64,000 nt of DNA, taken from positions 930,001-994,000 of the forward strand of contig CANPUZ010000057.1 of assembly GCA_947579665.1 (NCBI GenBank), written 5' to 3'. A model generated the notes under the pieces. That model ran no database searches and had not been told where the DNA came from. It saw nothing but the letters and a program-made list of their open reading frames with translations. Positions 46,464 to 59,126 of the stretch are shown here, in pieces. A program made the translations under genes and the position numbers. The DNA comes from Sympetrum striolatum (Eukaryota; Arthropoda; Insecta; Odonata; Libellulidae). Positions within the stretch are counted from its first letter, which is position 1. Each line of letters starts with the position of its first letter.

Positions 46464-47904
46464 AACATTATCGCAGGAACTTGTCAGATTTCAATAATAA
46501 GAGGTTATTTGCGAGAAATCAGAGGAGTTTGTGCTTCAATCAAGATCATATTTTTTTGTTCATTATATCTCTTATAGCATACTACTGTTAGTAAAATTTT
46601 TCTTGCAGTAAAGTATTTGTTTTATTGTCATAACCTGCAGTTATTTTACCTTCATTATGTACCCTCAATCAGGCAGCTTGCCCAGTGGCTGGCGACGCCC
46701 TTCATCTCATTTAACATATTTATCGAAGTATAAGTGAAGAAAATTCAAATTGAAAAACTAAGATTTTAAATAAATGACTTGGAATGGTTTGGACACAGAA
46801 CACTCTAAAGAGCACCTGCCAGCAACTACAGAAACTATAGTCTCTCATTAAAATGTTCTTACTTAGTAAAAGGTGATTAATAGATAAAAATCTCTTTTTC
46901 AAATACTTTAATTAACAAAGAATGATTTCAGAAGGTAGCATGTTTGTGTTCTTTGTGCCATGCATAATTCCACCAAGTGTTGATACCTAATTGATAGGAA
47001 GTCAGATCTTCGCTTCTCCATACCTGTTCTTTTCATAACTGAAAGTAATTATAAGGTATGTAATAATTAAATTATTCAATGTATGTAATCAGAACAAAGG
47101 CAATGTTTTTTATGTCAATACCAGCACAAATATCAGTTTGTAATTCAGCTTATTTTGAATAGTATTGCAGAAAGTTGTATTAAGGACCTTTTTTAAATAA
47201 ACGCCTTAAAATAAGTATAAAACTGACTTAAAAATGAATATGATTCATTCCAGTAAATAATTTTTAAATAAAAATGTAATATAGACTTGTAAAAGTATAA
47301 GACAGAATGAATTTCAGACCTACATAAAAAAATGTTATGCAACAATAAATATGGTAATTACAATTTAGAATTTTCCCTGTAATTATTGGCATTTCATTGT
47401 AATTATTATGAGATTTCAACTTGCAATAAAATCTCCTTAGTGATGCGAGTGTTTATGCATTGGTAAACTATTCTATTCTTTTATCATAAATATGAAGATA
47501 ACCCTTATGAGCTTTCAGCCCTTAGAAAGAATTTTACTTTTTTTTTAAGGTCAACTACTTTTTAAATTCCTAATGCCCTTAATTACAAGACATTAATTGC
47601 AAGTTCTTCTGTTTTTGTACTCTCAGTTTGCAGTAATCCTTCAATGAATCCAATCGAAATAATTTGAATTTAACAATAGGAATTCACAGTTAAAAAAAAA
47701 GTATGGGTGATTTCTGAAGTTGGCTACTCTCTGGAAAAAGCTATAACAAGAAATGGAGAAGTTTCCAGAACTCTCCAATTTATCTTATTTTCTTTCTGTT
47801 AACTCTTGAGAGCTATCAGCTCTTCCAAAGAATCATTCAAAGTCACTATGTCTAAGGATAGGTAACAGTTTTTTGCTCTTTTTATGAAATTTGTTGACTC
47901 AAAA
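46464..47904. other. No gene recognised
   Basis: AT-rich 1.4-kb stretch with only short frames. No terminal repeats, LINE motifs or RNA genes recognised. Confidence 0.45.
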
Positions 47905-48330
47905 ACACAATAATAATACTTTAATTGTCCAATGACAGGAAAAATACATTTATAGGAGTTGTCAAAGAAATAGAATCATGAAGTCATTAAAAAAAACAAA
48001 TTATAAAAAAATAAACAAATTAATTTACAAAATAAGTAGAAATATACAAGTAAATGAACAAAATAAAAAAGGAAGATAAGGTATACATTGCCAATTAGTC
48101 CACAAGGTGTAGATTAACTCAGATGAAAGAATTGTTGTTAAAGAATCCATCTTTATTGTAGAGACATTTTTCCAAGAGTAATTTACGTACAGCGTTTTCA
48201 AAGATATTGAAGGATGTAATATATTTTATTGCTGCTGGTAATGCATCGCAGAACTTAATGCCACAAACTTTGGGAATAAGAGAAAAAGTTTTCAGGTTTT
48301 GTTGAGGTGTATGGAGATCATCAATCCTCC
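47905..48330 (-). mobile_element. LINE 3'-end fragment
   Basis: On minus, 48,290-48,115 reads IPKVCGIKFCDALPAAIKYI then IFENAVRKLLLEKCLYNKDG. This is the extreme C-terminus of Jockey/CR1-like ORF2 proteins (compare SAINFWNSLP and the final hydrophobic helix of the LINE at 19.4 kb). The 3' UTR follows to about 47,905, where ttattattgtg appears at the minus-strand end. There is no Met and it is too short to stand alone; all upstream ORF2 sequence is missing. Confidence 0.65.
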
Positions 48331-49639
48331 TGGTGAAATGTTGTGATAGACTCTATTGTTTTCAAAGAGGGAGATTTTTGCCTAGCGGAAAGAAGAGTTT
48401 TGAAGATAAAAATAGAGGGGATAGTTAAAATTTCTATTTTTTTGAAAAGAGGTTAACAGTGGGCTCTTGGGGCATTGCAGGGTTTGGAATACATTCCTTA
48501 AAGTCAACATTTCTAAGAAGAAAGTTTTCAATAACAGTAGTCAAGTAAACATAGATTTACAATGCCAGGAAAATACTACAAGATTTGAATGACGTTTTCT
48601 GTCAAACAGCAAAGGTTAATGGGGCAAGATTTTAAGTATATAATGAGCTGGAAATGGTAAAAAACAAAATAAAGATTTTAGAAGAAGATGCAGAAGAATT
48701 TGCTGAGAACTGGAGGGATCTTTGGCCAGTACTAAAATATTATAATCAAGGTGAATAGTGGATGAAAGATATCCATAAAATAAACAACAAAATCTGATTC
48801 CAATACCATCAATGGATTTTAATTTGTGAAATCTTGAAAAGAAAAAAAAAACAAGTAATTGAAAGGCACCCTGACCATTTACAAAATTACTGCTAAAATA
48901 TTTCACAGCAGCTCACAAACCACAGGCTAAGGTTGACTGACATATTAAATGTGTCTTGATCGACTACTACAGCATTTTACTGAAGGAAGGACTTATTTAA
49001 TATATAAGAAGGCAGATCCATCATATCCTACAAATTACGTACTACTCAGCTGTCATTTACAAGTTTCCACTGCCTTATTCTATGAAATAATTAACATCTG
49101 ATTTCAGAAGAGCAAAAAGAGTATATCAGAAAAGCTGTGAGATTTTTACTTCAACTTAAATTGAAATTTACATAATCCTAAAATATTAGGGGCAGAATGA
49201 AATGTAATAAGTTGATAGTTTTAACGGCAATCTTTAGAAATAACATAACTGCAAACATTACAAATCATTAGCACTATAGTTCAATAATATTTCTGATTTT
49301 CAAGTTTCATTCCTCAAAATTTGGATTCATCAACATATAATCCAATAGCTGTATATCTTTCCCCGAGCCAGGTTGAGTTTCAGGTACCCAAGAGTGCATA
49401 AATTTTTCACCTTTTATTCTTATACTTGGATTGGATCACATTAAAAACACTCTCAAACTTGTAGAGTGCTGAAATAAAAATTGCTTCAAGTTCTTTCCCG
49501 GTTTCATCATGGAAGTTTTAGAGCACACAGAATATTGCTTTGACGAATCTCAATCTTACATTTGAAAATTATGTATACAGATGATTCAGTTAAAAAGAAA
49601 TATAAATAAAACATACAGACCCATAACTCAGGGTAGTAC
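48331..49639. other. No clear gene; scattered LINE-like traces
   Basis: Mostly AT-rich. A short plus-strand trace near 49,010-49,080 (PTNYVLLSCHLQVSTALFYE) resembles the PxNYRPISLLxxxYK region of LINE RTs but is isolated. No other feature was recognised. Confidence 0.4.
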
Positions 49640-49990
49640 CCCTTAATAATTTTCATTATGCAAGCACCCATTTAGTTGTTACTATATATAAAGAAAGGTT
49701 GTACAAGAGGCCATAGAAAATAATAAGAGCATAAATAGAGGACGCCTAGCAATAGGCAAGAAACAGATTTTAGCCTTACAGAAGGGAGATGGACATATAA
49801 CAGACCAGCAACATTGAGGACTGTCGCAGAATACTTTGGCAACCTATACCAGAAGAGGTAGAGATTAAGAAGAATGGTAAAGCAGGAGGAGCAGATGGGG
49901 TGTTGGCTAAGTACCTTAAAGAACAGAGGTTGCTAATGTATTAGCACAATTATTCAGTAATTGTCTAACACAGAGAATGAATCCCAAGGA
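49640..49990 (+). pseudogene. RTE-like LINE RT N-terminal fragment
   Basis: In plus frames, 49,830-49,925 reads YFGNLYQKR-like remnants and then IKKNGKAGGADGVLAKYLKE, matching the KxxKAxGxDGIPAEfxK motif at the start of LINE RT domains. It is followed by VLAQLFSNCL-like and RMNPKE remnants in another frame. Stops interrupt each frame. It may belong to the same family as the minus-strand RTE-like copy at 37.9-38.9 kb. Confidence 0.65.
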
Positions 49991-50650
49991 ATCAGTGGCG
50001 CAGCCAAGATTTGCCAATGTGGGATGTCCTAGTTTGCCTAGAAAAATGCCTACCTTATTGGGGCATGCCCGCTATTTCATTAATCAATTATTCATGCCCG
50101 CTTATTACTATAATGTATGTCAATTCTATTAAAAACTAAATGAATTGAAAACTAGAGGAGTTTAACACAAATGTGGCCAACTTATTAAACTTTCTAATAT
50201 AGTAGTATATATAAGCAAACTATAGCAAACAGATCAAAGTGTTGCTTGGATTTCTAGTTTGGACTAGTCCAATATCTATTAAAAGGTCATTTTTTCTAAG
50301 TTAAGTTTCTTCGTGGTTTAGATATAAACTTCCCAATTCATTGAGAGTTCTTTCTTCCGAGAGATTGCCAAGGAAGAGGAGGAAAAAATTAGTGATGTTA
50401 TTTGGCAAGCGATATAAAAGTAACATCCACTCATTAGATCCCCCAAATTGGTGAGCTCATGCTTATTTGAATATTTTTCGTTATTAGATGATATCATCAG
50501 CAGATTATGGAATTTATTTGAAACGTCACCTGCCTATGAAACAGATGGAAGCCAACCCAGCTGGTAGTTGTATTCAATCATATTCACCCGTAAGAGCGAA
50601 TTATGTTCAGCCCCGCGCTTTGAAGAGGCACTTGGCGTATGTCTGTGGAT

Positions 50651-51059
50651 CAGTGGCGGATCTAGGATTGAGCTGTGGCTTGAGAAGTGGGATTCAAGAT
50701 TCATTTTCTATTTATCGATTTTTGTAAGAAATTTTATAAAATTAAACTCAGTTTACATATTTGAATTATGCTTATTATTGTCTATCGTTGTAGATAAACA
50801 ATATTTTCTTCACATCCCAATAGTTTGAACGATGATACATTTAAGTAATTAATCTTCACGTTGCACTTTGAAGTCTACAGCGTTTCACTTATTGCACTTT
50901 CATTTCATACAATATGAAAACATGGTAGAAAACGTTTTGACATTGAATTAGTCATTGGGTGACTAAAGTTTCAAGTCGTTTGACTTACAGAAAAGATCTA
51001 CAACTGTGACTTCTGAGGGGGGATACAGCCCCCATAGGCCCCCCCTGGATCTGCCACTG
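50651..51059. mobile_element. 409-bp MITE with CAGTGGCGGATC ends
   Basis: Left end CAGTGGCGGATCTAGG (50,651-50,666); right end CCTGGATCTGCCACTG (51,044-51,059), complementary at 14 of 16 positions. G/C runs lie just inside the right end. No target duplication is visible and there is no coding capacity. A related truncated copy is at 55,267-55,493. Confidence 0.85.
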
Positions 51060-52467
51060 TTAACAGGGAAAACTATTTTGTACTAATTTTTTCGCCTATA
51101 TTGTTGCTCGCAAAAACATACCCTTGATTTATCATATACATAATGCTTCGCCAACCGCGGGCTCTTTCGATTCCCTAACCCCCGTGGATGGCGAGGGATA
51201 CCTGTACATATATCAGCTACACCAGTTACAAGACAATTGCTAAGGTTTGAGTAATTTTTCAAGGGTTTATTACTTACAAAAACTATATAAGAAAACTATA
51301 AGTGAAAATGAACTTCCCCCTATGTCACGCCTTAAACAGATTAATTAATCGGGTAATTACACTGACAATCGCTCTCAATCTTCCTCCCCTCTGGAGCAAT
51401 TACCACAACAGTGTGACTCTGTAACAATTAGGCGATATAACACCATTAGATCAAACTATATCAGCATTAGGCAGCCAAAGATATAAGGAAATAAAAAGCA
51501 ATTTTTATCCAATTAACAAATGAAATTTATTTAAGCAGATTTCTTCGGACAATGATATCTCAGCCATTTCCCAGTGGTATTGACAGTTTCTTTCTCGATT
51601 GATGTTGAGGTCAAATCTTTAAAATATCTGCGGCATGCACCTAGGGGATGAAAAATGGAATAGCCAAATAAGAATGTGGAACGTTTTATAACATATTAAA
51701 CATGAAAATTAAATAGTAAATATGAAAATTAAATAACTAGCCCAAATAGTAAATAGAAAGAGTAAAGTGTCTGAAGATTTTAATCATTCCTTTTTTCACT
51801 GCTTGCATGTCAAATATCACAGACAGCCCAACAGTGAAAATCCTCTGCATTATGCACCGACACATCTCATTGCATCTGTCACCTGATGAAATAATCCACC
51901 TGCATTGGAAATACATCCCAACTTTATACATTAATAAACAGGAATCGGGGCCACAGTGAAATTACTAGGCAAATGATATTCATTACCTTCCAGCACAAGA
52001 GAGAAATCCAACCAACCATAAATTTGGCATGTCAATTATGTCAATGATGGCATAATGTGCCGAAACCATGGTCGGTTGCATGTGCAAATGACATCCTCAG
52101 AAGATGACGGAGGATTTTACAATGCTCTGCTAGTGTGGCCATAATAATCTTCTGATTTCTCAGTATTTCTCCCAACATTTAATTTATACCTGAAAATAAA
52201 ATTATCCATCAATAAATGCCAAACCTTTGTGTACATTCTAAAAAAGTCATTCAGTGAAAAAAATATTGGTCGGAGTTTTCCAGTGATGACCTTCTCTGAA
52301 AGACTCTTTTGGGATGAGTGACTGTAAAAACTATCTGAAAATGTAACAATTATGTTATTTACTGAAAAGTCTTTGGAAAAAAATCCATAACACATCCTGA
52401 TGAGATATTAAATTAACACTTACAGCAATGAGATGTGCTTCCCCTAGGCAATTCATCTGAATTTCTG
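51060..52467. other. No gene recognised
   Basis: AT-rich sequence with short frames only; a GC-richer patch at 51,150-51,210 has no recognisable identity. Confidence 0.45.
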
Positions 52468-52570
52468 GAGACCCGTATATTCATGTGGACTGTGCGTTTG
52501 CCTTTGGTGAAAGTGTTCCCGGGTTCGATTCCCAGAGGGAGACAATGTGCAAAATGACCTAAGCTGTCCA
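52468..52570 (+). mobile_element. tRNA-derived SINE, copy 2
   Basis: Contains catgtggac, tgcgtttgcctttggtgaaa, a perfect B box GGTTCGATTCC (52,522-52,532) and the shared body caatgtgcaaaatgacctaa. The tail is lost after aagctgtcc, and no target duplication could be fixed. Confidence 0.88.
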
Positions 52571-53221
52571 ATGTATGTCAAAATGTTTACATAAATTCAC
52601 TGTATTTCTTAGTTTTGGAATATACCAATCTCAACATGGTTGCATTCCATTCAGTCTATCATCTTCTGAAAACTAAATTAACCATGATATTAAAAATATT
52701 GTTCTTATTAGTATTAGGGTACACTAATTACCTTAATAGATTAGTTGACATTTTCAACAATGACCCTCTGGTCTAGTTGGGCATTTTTAAGCAAAACCTT
52801 GATTTTTGTTGGAATATGATCGTAAGTTAGCATGTTTTCATTATCCATAAAGTGTTTGTTTCATGTCTCATGAGAAAATACAATGGGTGAAAACAATTTG
52901 GATTAAATTCTGAGGAAAGTGTAAACTCTGAGCCAAGGACATGATTTCAAAGTATACTGAATGTAAGATATGACTTTTATTATTAAAAAATATCTTTAAA
53001 ATGCACAGTATATCATAATTATACACTATGTCATACATCAAAGATTCTAAAAATTCAGCATTAGATTTCATTTGACAAATAACATTCTTTTAGATTCATA
53101 GATGGAATGAAACACAAATTGATTAAAGGCTTAAAATCTCCAAAAGCCATCTTGCTTGTGTTCTTCGTCTCATTCACCAGTATCCTGAGAAAACCAAAAA
53201 GGAAACCAACACTCAATATTT
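52571..53221. other. No gene recognised
   Basis: AT-rich sequence; short minus-strand frames have no recognisable domain. Confidence 0.4.
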
Positions 53222-53639
53222 GTTTCAATAGCAGTGTTTTCATCTTCAGGAAAGGAAAGCGGAAATAGTAGGTTGTTGGGTATTTTTAGTCTTAGTTGTG
53301 CAGTAAGTGGGGTATTTCCTAATTGCGTAGGGAGCGGTAGATGAATAATATAGTGTTTTGGTGAGAGGAGTTAGGTATTAATGGTTTACCATAATGATGT
53401 AGGAGGACACAGAGAATAAGTACCAACACTACTTGGGTGTAGAGGGATGAGCTTGGAATGAGTCTTTTGTCCCCATTCATAAGTTTCTCTTGGTTCTTGT
53501 GTATATTGATGCTTTCACTTGCATCTAATTTGGAAAATTATTTTATTGATTTTCTCAATTTTAAATTATCCAATGAGATTCTGTGATTGTGTTTTATTGT
53601 GATTTATTTCTAGAAGTTTCCTTTGATTTGGAAAAAATT

Positions 53640-54215
53640 GGTTCATGCAACTTTTAATCAGAAGAATATATCCCAAAAAGAATTGATATATTCTTTGATG
53701 ATATCTGAGGAAACCTGTTGTTCTGAGAACAATTGTTTGAGGAACTGATAAGTGATGTATAAAGGAATACTTGGGAATAGAGACTTAACATCAAAAAAGA
53801 GATATAATGTTCAGGGTTAAGAACAATTTTTAAGCAAGTCAACGAGATGATTTTTGTTTTGAATATTGGGTTGTTGGTTAAGTGGCCAGTGTTTGAATTG
53901 TTGATGTAGCCATTGCTATACATGGGGGATCTGATGGAATATATGATGGGTCTAAGTGGAGTACCTTCCTTGTGTAATTTGGGGAACCATACATCTTTGG
54001 AACTGTTGGGTTGGAAAAATGAAGTTCAAAGGAAAATTGATAAGATGCTTGCACTGTTTAAGAGTTTCTTTGGTGGAAGTGATCAATTTGTTAAGGGTTT
54101 TTTTGGGGATGGATTGATAAAAGCCTCCAATTAACATATGTCTAACTTTGTTGAAGTCTTGTTGCTTGTCAAGGATAAGGATAATTCCCATAAGTTGTCA
54201 CTCTTAAATCAAAGG
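53640..54215 (-). pseudogene. Penelope-like element reverse transcriptase fragment
   Basis: On minus from about 54,040: PKMYGLPKLHKEGTPLRPII, then a frame change and the frame 53,654-53,923 region with NNPIFKTKIISLTCLKIVLN, followed by ISFFDVKSLFPSIPL in another frame. YGLPKLHK and FDVKSLFxxIP are signature motifs of Penelope-like element RTs; the Asp of FDVKSLF is a catalytic residue. Upstream (54,190-54,050) the frame 53,952-54,191 holds KTLNKLITSTKETLKQ, matching the region before the RT core. The catalytic YxDD box and GIY-YIG endonuclease are missing. Several frame changes show decay. Confidence 0.8.
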
Positions 54216-55266
54216 AACACACAGATTCAAACCCTGCATCCAATAGATGCACCACAGAAGATATATTTGACACAGTATTCAGTCACTACCATTTCAATAA
54301 AGTAAGGATTTATGTCTGAAAGAAAGTTTGCTAAATGTGTTATGTTACTTATTTTATTCAACTTGGCAACCATTCGTTCCCTTTTATGGAGGATTTACTA
54401 ATTGAATTCCTGTGTTCCATTTATTAAATTTTCAAGAGTACCTAACATTTCTGACTTACCAATAAATAGCCAAGAGAAGATGAAATTATGATTCGAGGAA
54501 ACAACTTTAAGTTAGTGAATACTGTGGTAGGTACTTCGCGAGATGAGTATATCTTGTTTTCCTCATCTAAAGTTAAGTTAAGCAAGGATTTTAAACAATA
54601 TTAGGGAAAGATCCTAAACAATGAATATGTAACATTGTTATGCTGACTGAGAGATATTGAACTAAACTCCATGCAAAATGTTCGAATAATTTGGTCCAAT
54701 ATTATTTGAGAGCAACTCAACCGTTAAAGCCATAGGGAGTCATTTGTAACTGTAAATATTTCCAATAATCCATACTCAACAATCCATGAACAAATTAAAA
54801 ATGCAGACTATATCATCTCTCATTTAATGCAACTTTACTCTTCAGGGAATTTATGTCATAGAAGATTGGACTAAAATACTCTAACTTTAAAGACATTTTG
54901 TGAGATAGGATGAATAAGAAATTTCACCTGTTCATATCTGCAAATTTGTGTCAGAAAGCTTACAAGTACATTTTAAATTTTACTATACCACAACCTTTCT
55001 CTGAACTGAAATCACTGAAATATGGTATAGTAAACCATTCTCTTAGAATGTACGTCACATCGAAGGTAATTTTGCGTAATGGATAGAAGAGAAATCTCAG
55101 ACACAATCCACTAACTCTAAGAATACTGAGATTTTTGGTGACCATTTTCTCATTAAAAAATATATTTATTCAATACTTAATGAGTTGCGATGATCCTCTA
55201 AAAAATCCGGAAGAATATTGTCCTCAAAATACAGAATATGGCAAATATTTCAGTTATGGTAATCAT
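54216..55266. other. No gene recognised
   Basis: AT-rich 1-kb stretch without a recognisable feature. Confidence 0.45.
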
Positions 55267-55493
55267 CAGTGGCGGATCTAGGATCGAGCTATGGCTTGAG
55301 AGTTGGGATTAAAGATTCATTCTCTATTTATCGATTTTTGTAAGAAATTTTATAAAATGAAACTCAGTATACATATTTGAATTATGCTTATTATTATCTA
55401 TCGTTGTAGATAAACAATATTTTCTTCACATCTCAATAGTATGAACGACGATACATTTAAGTAATTATTCTTCATGTTGACTTCTGGGGGGGG
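55267..55493. mobile_element. Truncated MITE, CAGTGGCGGATC family, copy 2
   Basis: Closely matches 50,651 onward through tttaagtaatt, then has an internal deletion of about 120 bp before gacttctggggg and lacks the right terminal repeat, ending against a LINE fragment at about 55,493. Confidence 0.85.
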
Positions 55494-55850
55494 CTAGCCG
55501 AAACACTGCTGTCAAATCTGAAATCTCCCTTGACGAACATTGCTGCTCTACGTTAAACCATCTCAAGATCAGAAATAATCCTACTTCGTGAGGATCCCAA
55601 ATTGCACAGCAATGCTCAAGTAGAGGTCAAATATTCACCTCTGCTATAACGCCTAATATGTTCTTTGATGGAAAAATTACTGCTGAGCTTAATTTCGAGG
55701 TATTTATGATGCATCACGAGCTCCAAGGAGTTTCCTGAAATTCTATAAGGTATGCAGGTAACGTAAGTGGACCGCGTGAAAGTCATGGCAAAACACTTCT
55801 TCACAGTCAGCTCGAGCTGCCGATCACTGCACAAGAATAGTGTAATAATA
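55494..55850 (-). pseudogene. Jockey/R1-like LINE RT C-terminal fragment
   Basis: The minus frame 55,616-55,834 reads CSDRQLELTVKKCFAMTFTR, then LVMHHKYLEIKLSSNFSIKE, the region after the RT catalytic box in Jockey-like LINEs (pattern KCxxMTFTRS and KYLGVxLxxxLxWxxH). Beyond the stop, RPLLEHCCAIWDPHE and a short tract near 55,530 continue the C-terminal region in another frame. Endonuclease and RT boxes A-C are absent. The MITE fragment at 55,267-55,493 adjoins its 3' side. Confidence 0.75.
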
Positions 55851-56039
55851 AATTTAAATACTTTACTTTAAATACAATAAACTCATGATGAAAGGAGTTT
55901 TAAGCTGTTGCTAGTTTACACTGAAATCCTACATTCGAAAATGAATCACTGATAAACTGAATAAGACAATTAATTTCCCAATTTTAATTTCTCAAGTCGA
56001 GAAGATATGACGTAAATGATGAGAATATCTACTGAATAT

Positions 56040-57210
56040 ATTAGAAAATTCATTTTATTTTTAACAGGAATCCGCTATTGCTTTTCTTTGGCCGATTATT
56101 GCGATTCTATCAAAGCGTTATAGTCCTCAGATTAATTTGAAAAGCTTTTCCTTGAAAACTTTCGACATAATTAAAAGTCGACCTCTGCGCGAGATCTTTA
56201 GTCTTTAGCAAACATACTCACATACTCATAATACATATTTGATATTAGGGTAAGTAAGATACAAACTTTTTATTCTCTCACTTGATTATGAGTAAAATCT
56301 AAACTTTTACCATCTTTTGGTCATTAGGAACCAGTTAAATCACCGCGGGAGAGAAAAATGTTCAAAATAAAATCTAAATTATCATCCACTCTCAATTTAA
56401 TTAACCGCTTGGTGTGTTTATAAATCGTATTTTAAATAATTCGCCGATAAAATGGAAATGATTTCAATTCAAAATCTCTAATATAATATCAAGAAAATAG
56501 CCAATAAACGACTTCAGCAGTGCTCGTAGATATCAAAATAAAATCTATTATCATTATAATCAATTTTCAATTTAAAAAACGAATATTGGAATCCAAAAAT
56601 CTTATTTTAAATAATATTTCTTTCCAGAAGCTATGACTTAAATTAAAACGTGTAGATATAAAATTAAGAGAATAACAGTTGACTTCATGAGCCGTCATAT
56701 GCGATTAGATGTTATTTACATATCACATCAGCTAAAGCATCATATTATTCAAGGTTCTAATTATTCATAACGTTGTAATTCAATAAAAAGTATCTAAGCG
56801 GAATGTCTCTTCTCGCTTAGCGTAAATTGTTTTAGAAAACAAATCCTGCTATTTTAGTTACTCAGATAAATTTACAGTCCGGTAGTTATTAGTAAATGTG
56901 GTATTAGTTTCCGCGAAGTCTCTGTTAAGATGAACTGAAGGTATAATAATTTCCATCTAAAATTAAGGAGAGAAGGTGGGAAATATGGTTAATCAACTTC
57001 ATACAGTGAACGATTAAAAAGCAACTCGTTAAAAAAATACTGCGTGGAATTTTCCTACCTTTCGAAGAAGCGATTGATATATGTTTCCAATTGTCTTACC
57101 TCTTTAGATTTCCTCTAATAACGCCTTTAAATAACAAATCACAGAACTCGTTAGGAAACTTTATTTAGAGCAAATATTAAAACATATCAGAAGAGCACTG
57201 ATTACGTAAA
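56040..57210. repeat. Old ~1.1-kb repeat, inverted copy 2
   Basis: The reverse complement aligns with 36,481-37,610. Shared words are ctgtgatttgttatttaaa, ggaaatctaaagaggtaaga, a ctgctgaagtcgttt unit and ttaaattgaaaattgattat-like stretches. The two copies are clearly diverged, with many indels. The internal ~175-190 bp periodicity is also present here. Confidence 0.65.
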
Positions 57211-57558
57211 AACAAATTTGCAAAAAAAGGCTTAGCCCCACTGTACTCGTTTTCGCTCACGAAAGAAGCACCTCTTATCACGTGTACTTTTTCACCTCTT
57301 CTCGAATTTTCCATACGCAAGTCACAACATTGCAGCTAAAACAATCGCTGTTGCATGTGCGATACAAATCACTGAACATATACAATCACCATTTGCATAG
57401 TATTTAAGTATGAAGGGGGAAAGTCACGGACGAAATACGCGCATTATACGATAAGAATGCCATGCAATTCACTTTGGATCGGAAGTTTATTCCAATGAAT
57501 TCAACCACTTTTTAGCACTCGTCGTTAGCTTAAATAAGATGAACTCTTCTGTGGCGAC
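57211..57558. other. No gene recognised
   Basis: Sequence between the inverted repeat copy and the TTAA element. No recognisable feature. Confidence 0.4.
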
Positions 57559-58446
57559 TTAAGGGGGTCGTCCACCTTCGAGGTTTTGAAATATTAATTT
57601 TTATTTATTTGCGTATTTCGAATTTAGATGTTATCAGCAATACGCCATATGAAGGATTTTGTGAAATACACTTTCCTTCATAGGTATACGGAGCCTGAAT
57701 CTTGCCTACCTCTGTCCGTTTGGAGCGTCTTAGCTGCGGGTGGCAGCTCCGTCCCTCTTATGAAAATAGATCCTTTCTCGGACGGTTCTCGGTCCATTGT
57801 TTGCGATTTGTGAAAGTTTTTTGAATGTGTGCATTTCGGTGTGTCCTTTTCCTATGTAATTTCTGAGCTAGCTCAGTCTACGACCGAATTTCAAGTCGAA
57901 ATCATCTCCATCGTTCTAAAGTTTTAAAGTTGCTGTTTTTCGGATTTTTTTGAGTTTTTTTTTACCAGAAATGGATTCGAAAAAGGCACGGAAGAAGGGC
58001 TACAGTCGTGTTGCTGGTCGCACGAAGAGGAGGCGGAATAATCAGGAATAATAGTCCTTTTTTGGTGGAGTGCGAGACAGAATACGTCAGTACGTCGGCG
58101 CGAAAACTGAAGGGCAAGCGGTCGTTAGGAGCTGCAATAACTCCTGCCTTTAGTTATTGCATTATTGAGTTTATCTCCGTCTTTGCTGCCATTTCTGAAA
58201 ACGTTGTTTGTAAAACGTGCCATGGGAAAGTAACCTTTTCCCAAAGTGACAAACGTGGGGCGGGATTCAAACTTCTTATGCGGTGCGACAATTGCGAAGA
58301 AAACATTGTGAATTCTTGTCCGAAAATCAACCGCGCTTATGAAGTGAACCGCCGATTAGTATTCGTGTTTCGTTTGCTGGGTGTCGGACATGACGGGATA
58401 AAAAAATTCTGCGGATTTATGGACATTTGTACTGTACTAGCGAAAG

Positions 58447-58915
58447 ATAATAATAATAATAATAAATCGTCTTTATTTGGGCGAGATTGAGACTTAAAAG
58501 TCTCTTCTTCCATCTAAGCCATCGTCATTAATTATGAAATTAGAAGAAGAAAAAATTAGAAGAATTGTGGATGTAAAAAACCAAAGAGATTCTTAGGAAA
58601 AAAAAATCCACTGCAGGAAAACACCCACAAGGAAGGGGGGTGTGAAAAACCTGCGCAAACCTACCAATAGTAATAGCAGAAAGATTAGAAAAGAGAAAAA
58701 CATTCAAAAATAAATAAATACACTACCAATAAGTACTTATAAGTATCGCATGTATACATGCGATACATAAATAAGAATCAGTTAAAATTTAAACAGAGAT
58801 AGCAATATACAAAGTAACATAAAAAACAAAATAGAAAAACAAGGAAAACGTACATTATCAGGAAAAATAAAAGTATTATAATATAATATATATATAAAAG
58901 TAAAATACGTATTAC
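58447..58915 (-). mobile_element. LINE/SINE 3'-end insertion with (TTA)n tail in the transposase gene
   Basis: Begins with taataataataataaa next to a tttgggcgagattgag block. On minus this reads aataaagacgatttatta repeats, a typical 3' end with a tail. The rest is non-coding and includes the palindrome gtatcgcatgtatacatgcgatac (58,744-58,767 region). Both transposase parts resume outside it. The target duplication was not found, so ends are approximate. Confidence 0.6.
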
Positions 58916-59126
58916 GCGTGCCTCGAAAACATCGACAATGCCGCAGCTGCCGTTTACGACACCGTGTTGGGGATAGCCGTGAATGAGGAAAAGGAATTGA
59001 ATGCACTGCACGGAAAAGAGACCAAGAATTTTACTGTTTCGGGGGATGGTACCTGGAAAAAGCGGGGCTTCACTTCCTTATTTGGCGTCTCAACACTCAT
59101 TGGGAGTTACAGTGGAAAAGTAATAG

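Noticed and set aside
52468..52570. A functional tRNA gene
   Set aside because: The head has mismatches, is followed by the shared SINE body and has two relatives with target duplications.
53654..54191. Plus-strand frame 53,913-54,134 as a gene
   Set aside because: It is the antisense shadow of the Penelope-like RT, whose motifs are on minus.
58778..59011. A hydrophobic minus-strand frame that looks like a membrane protein
   Set aside because: It is the antisense of an AT-rich LINE/SINE insertion and the transposase gene; the hydrophobicity reflects A-rich plus-strand sequence.
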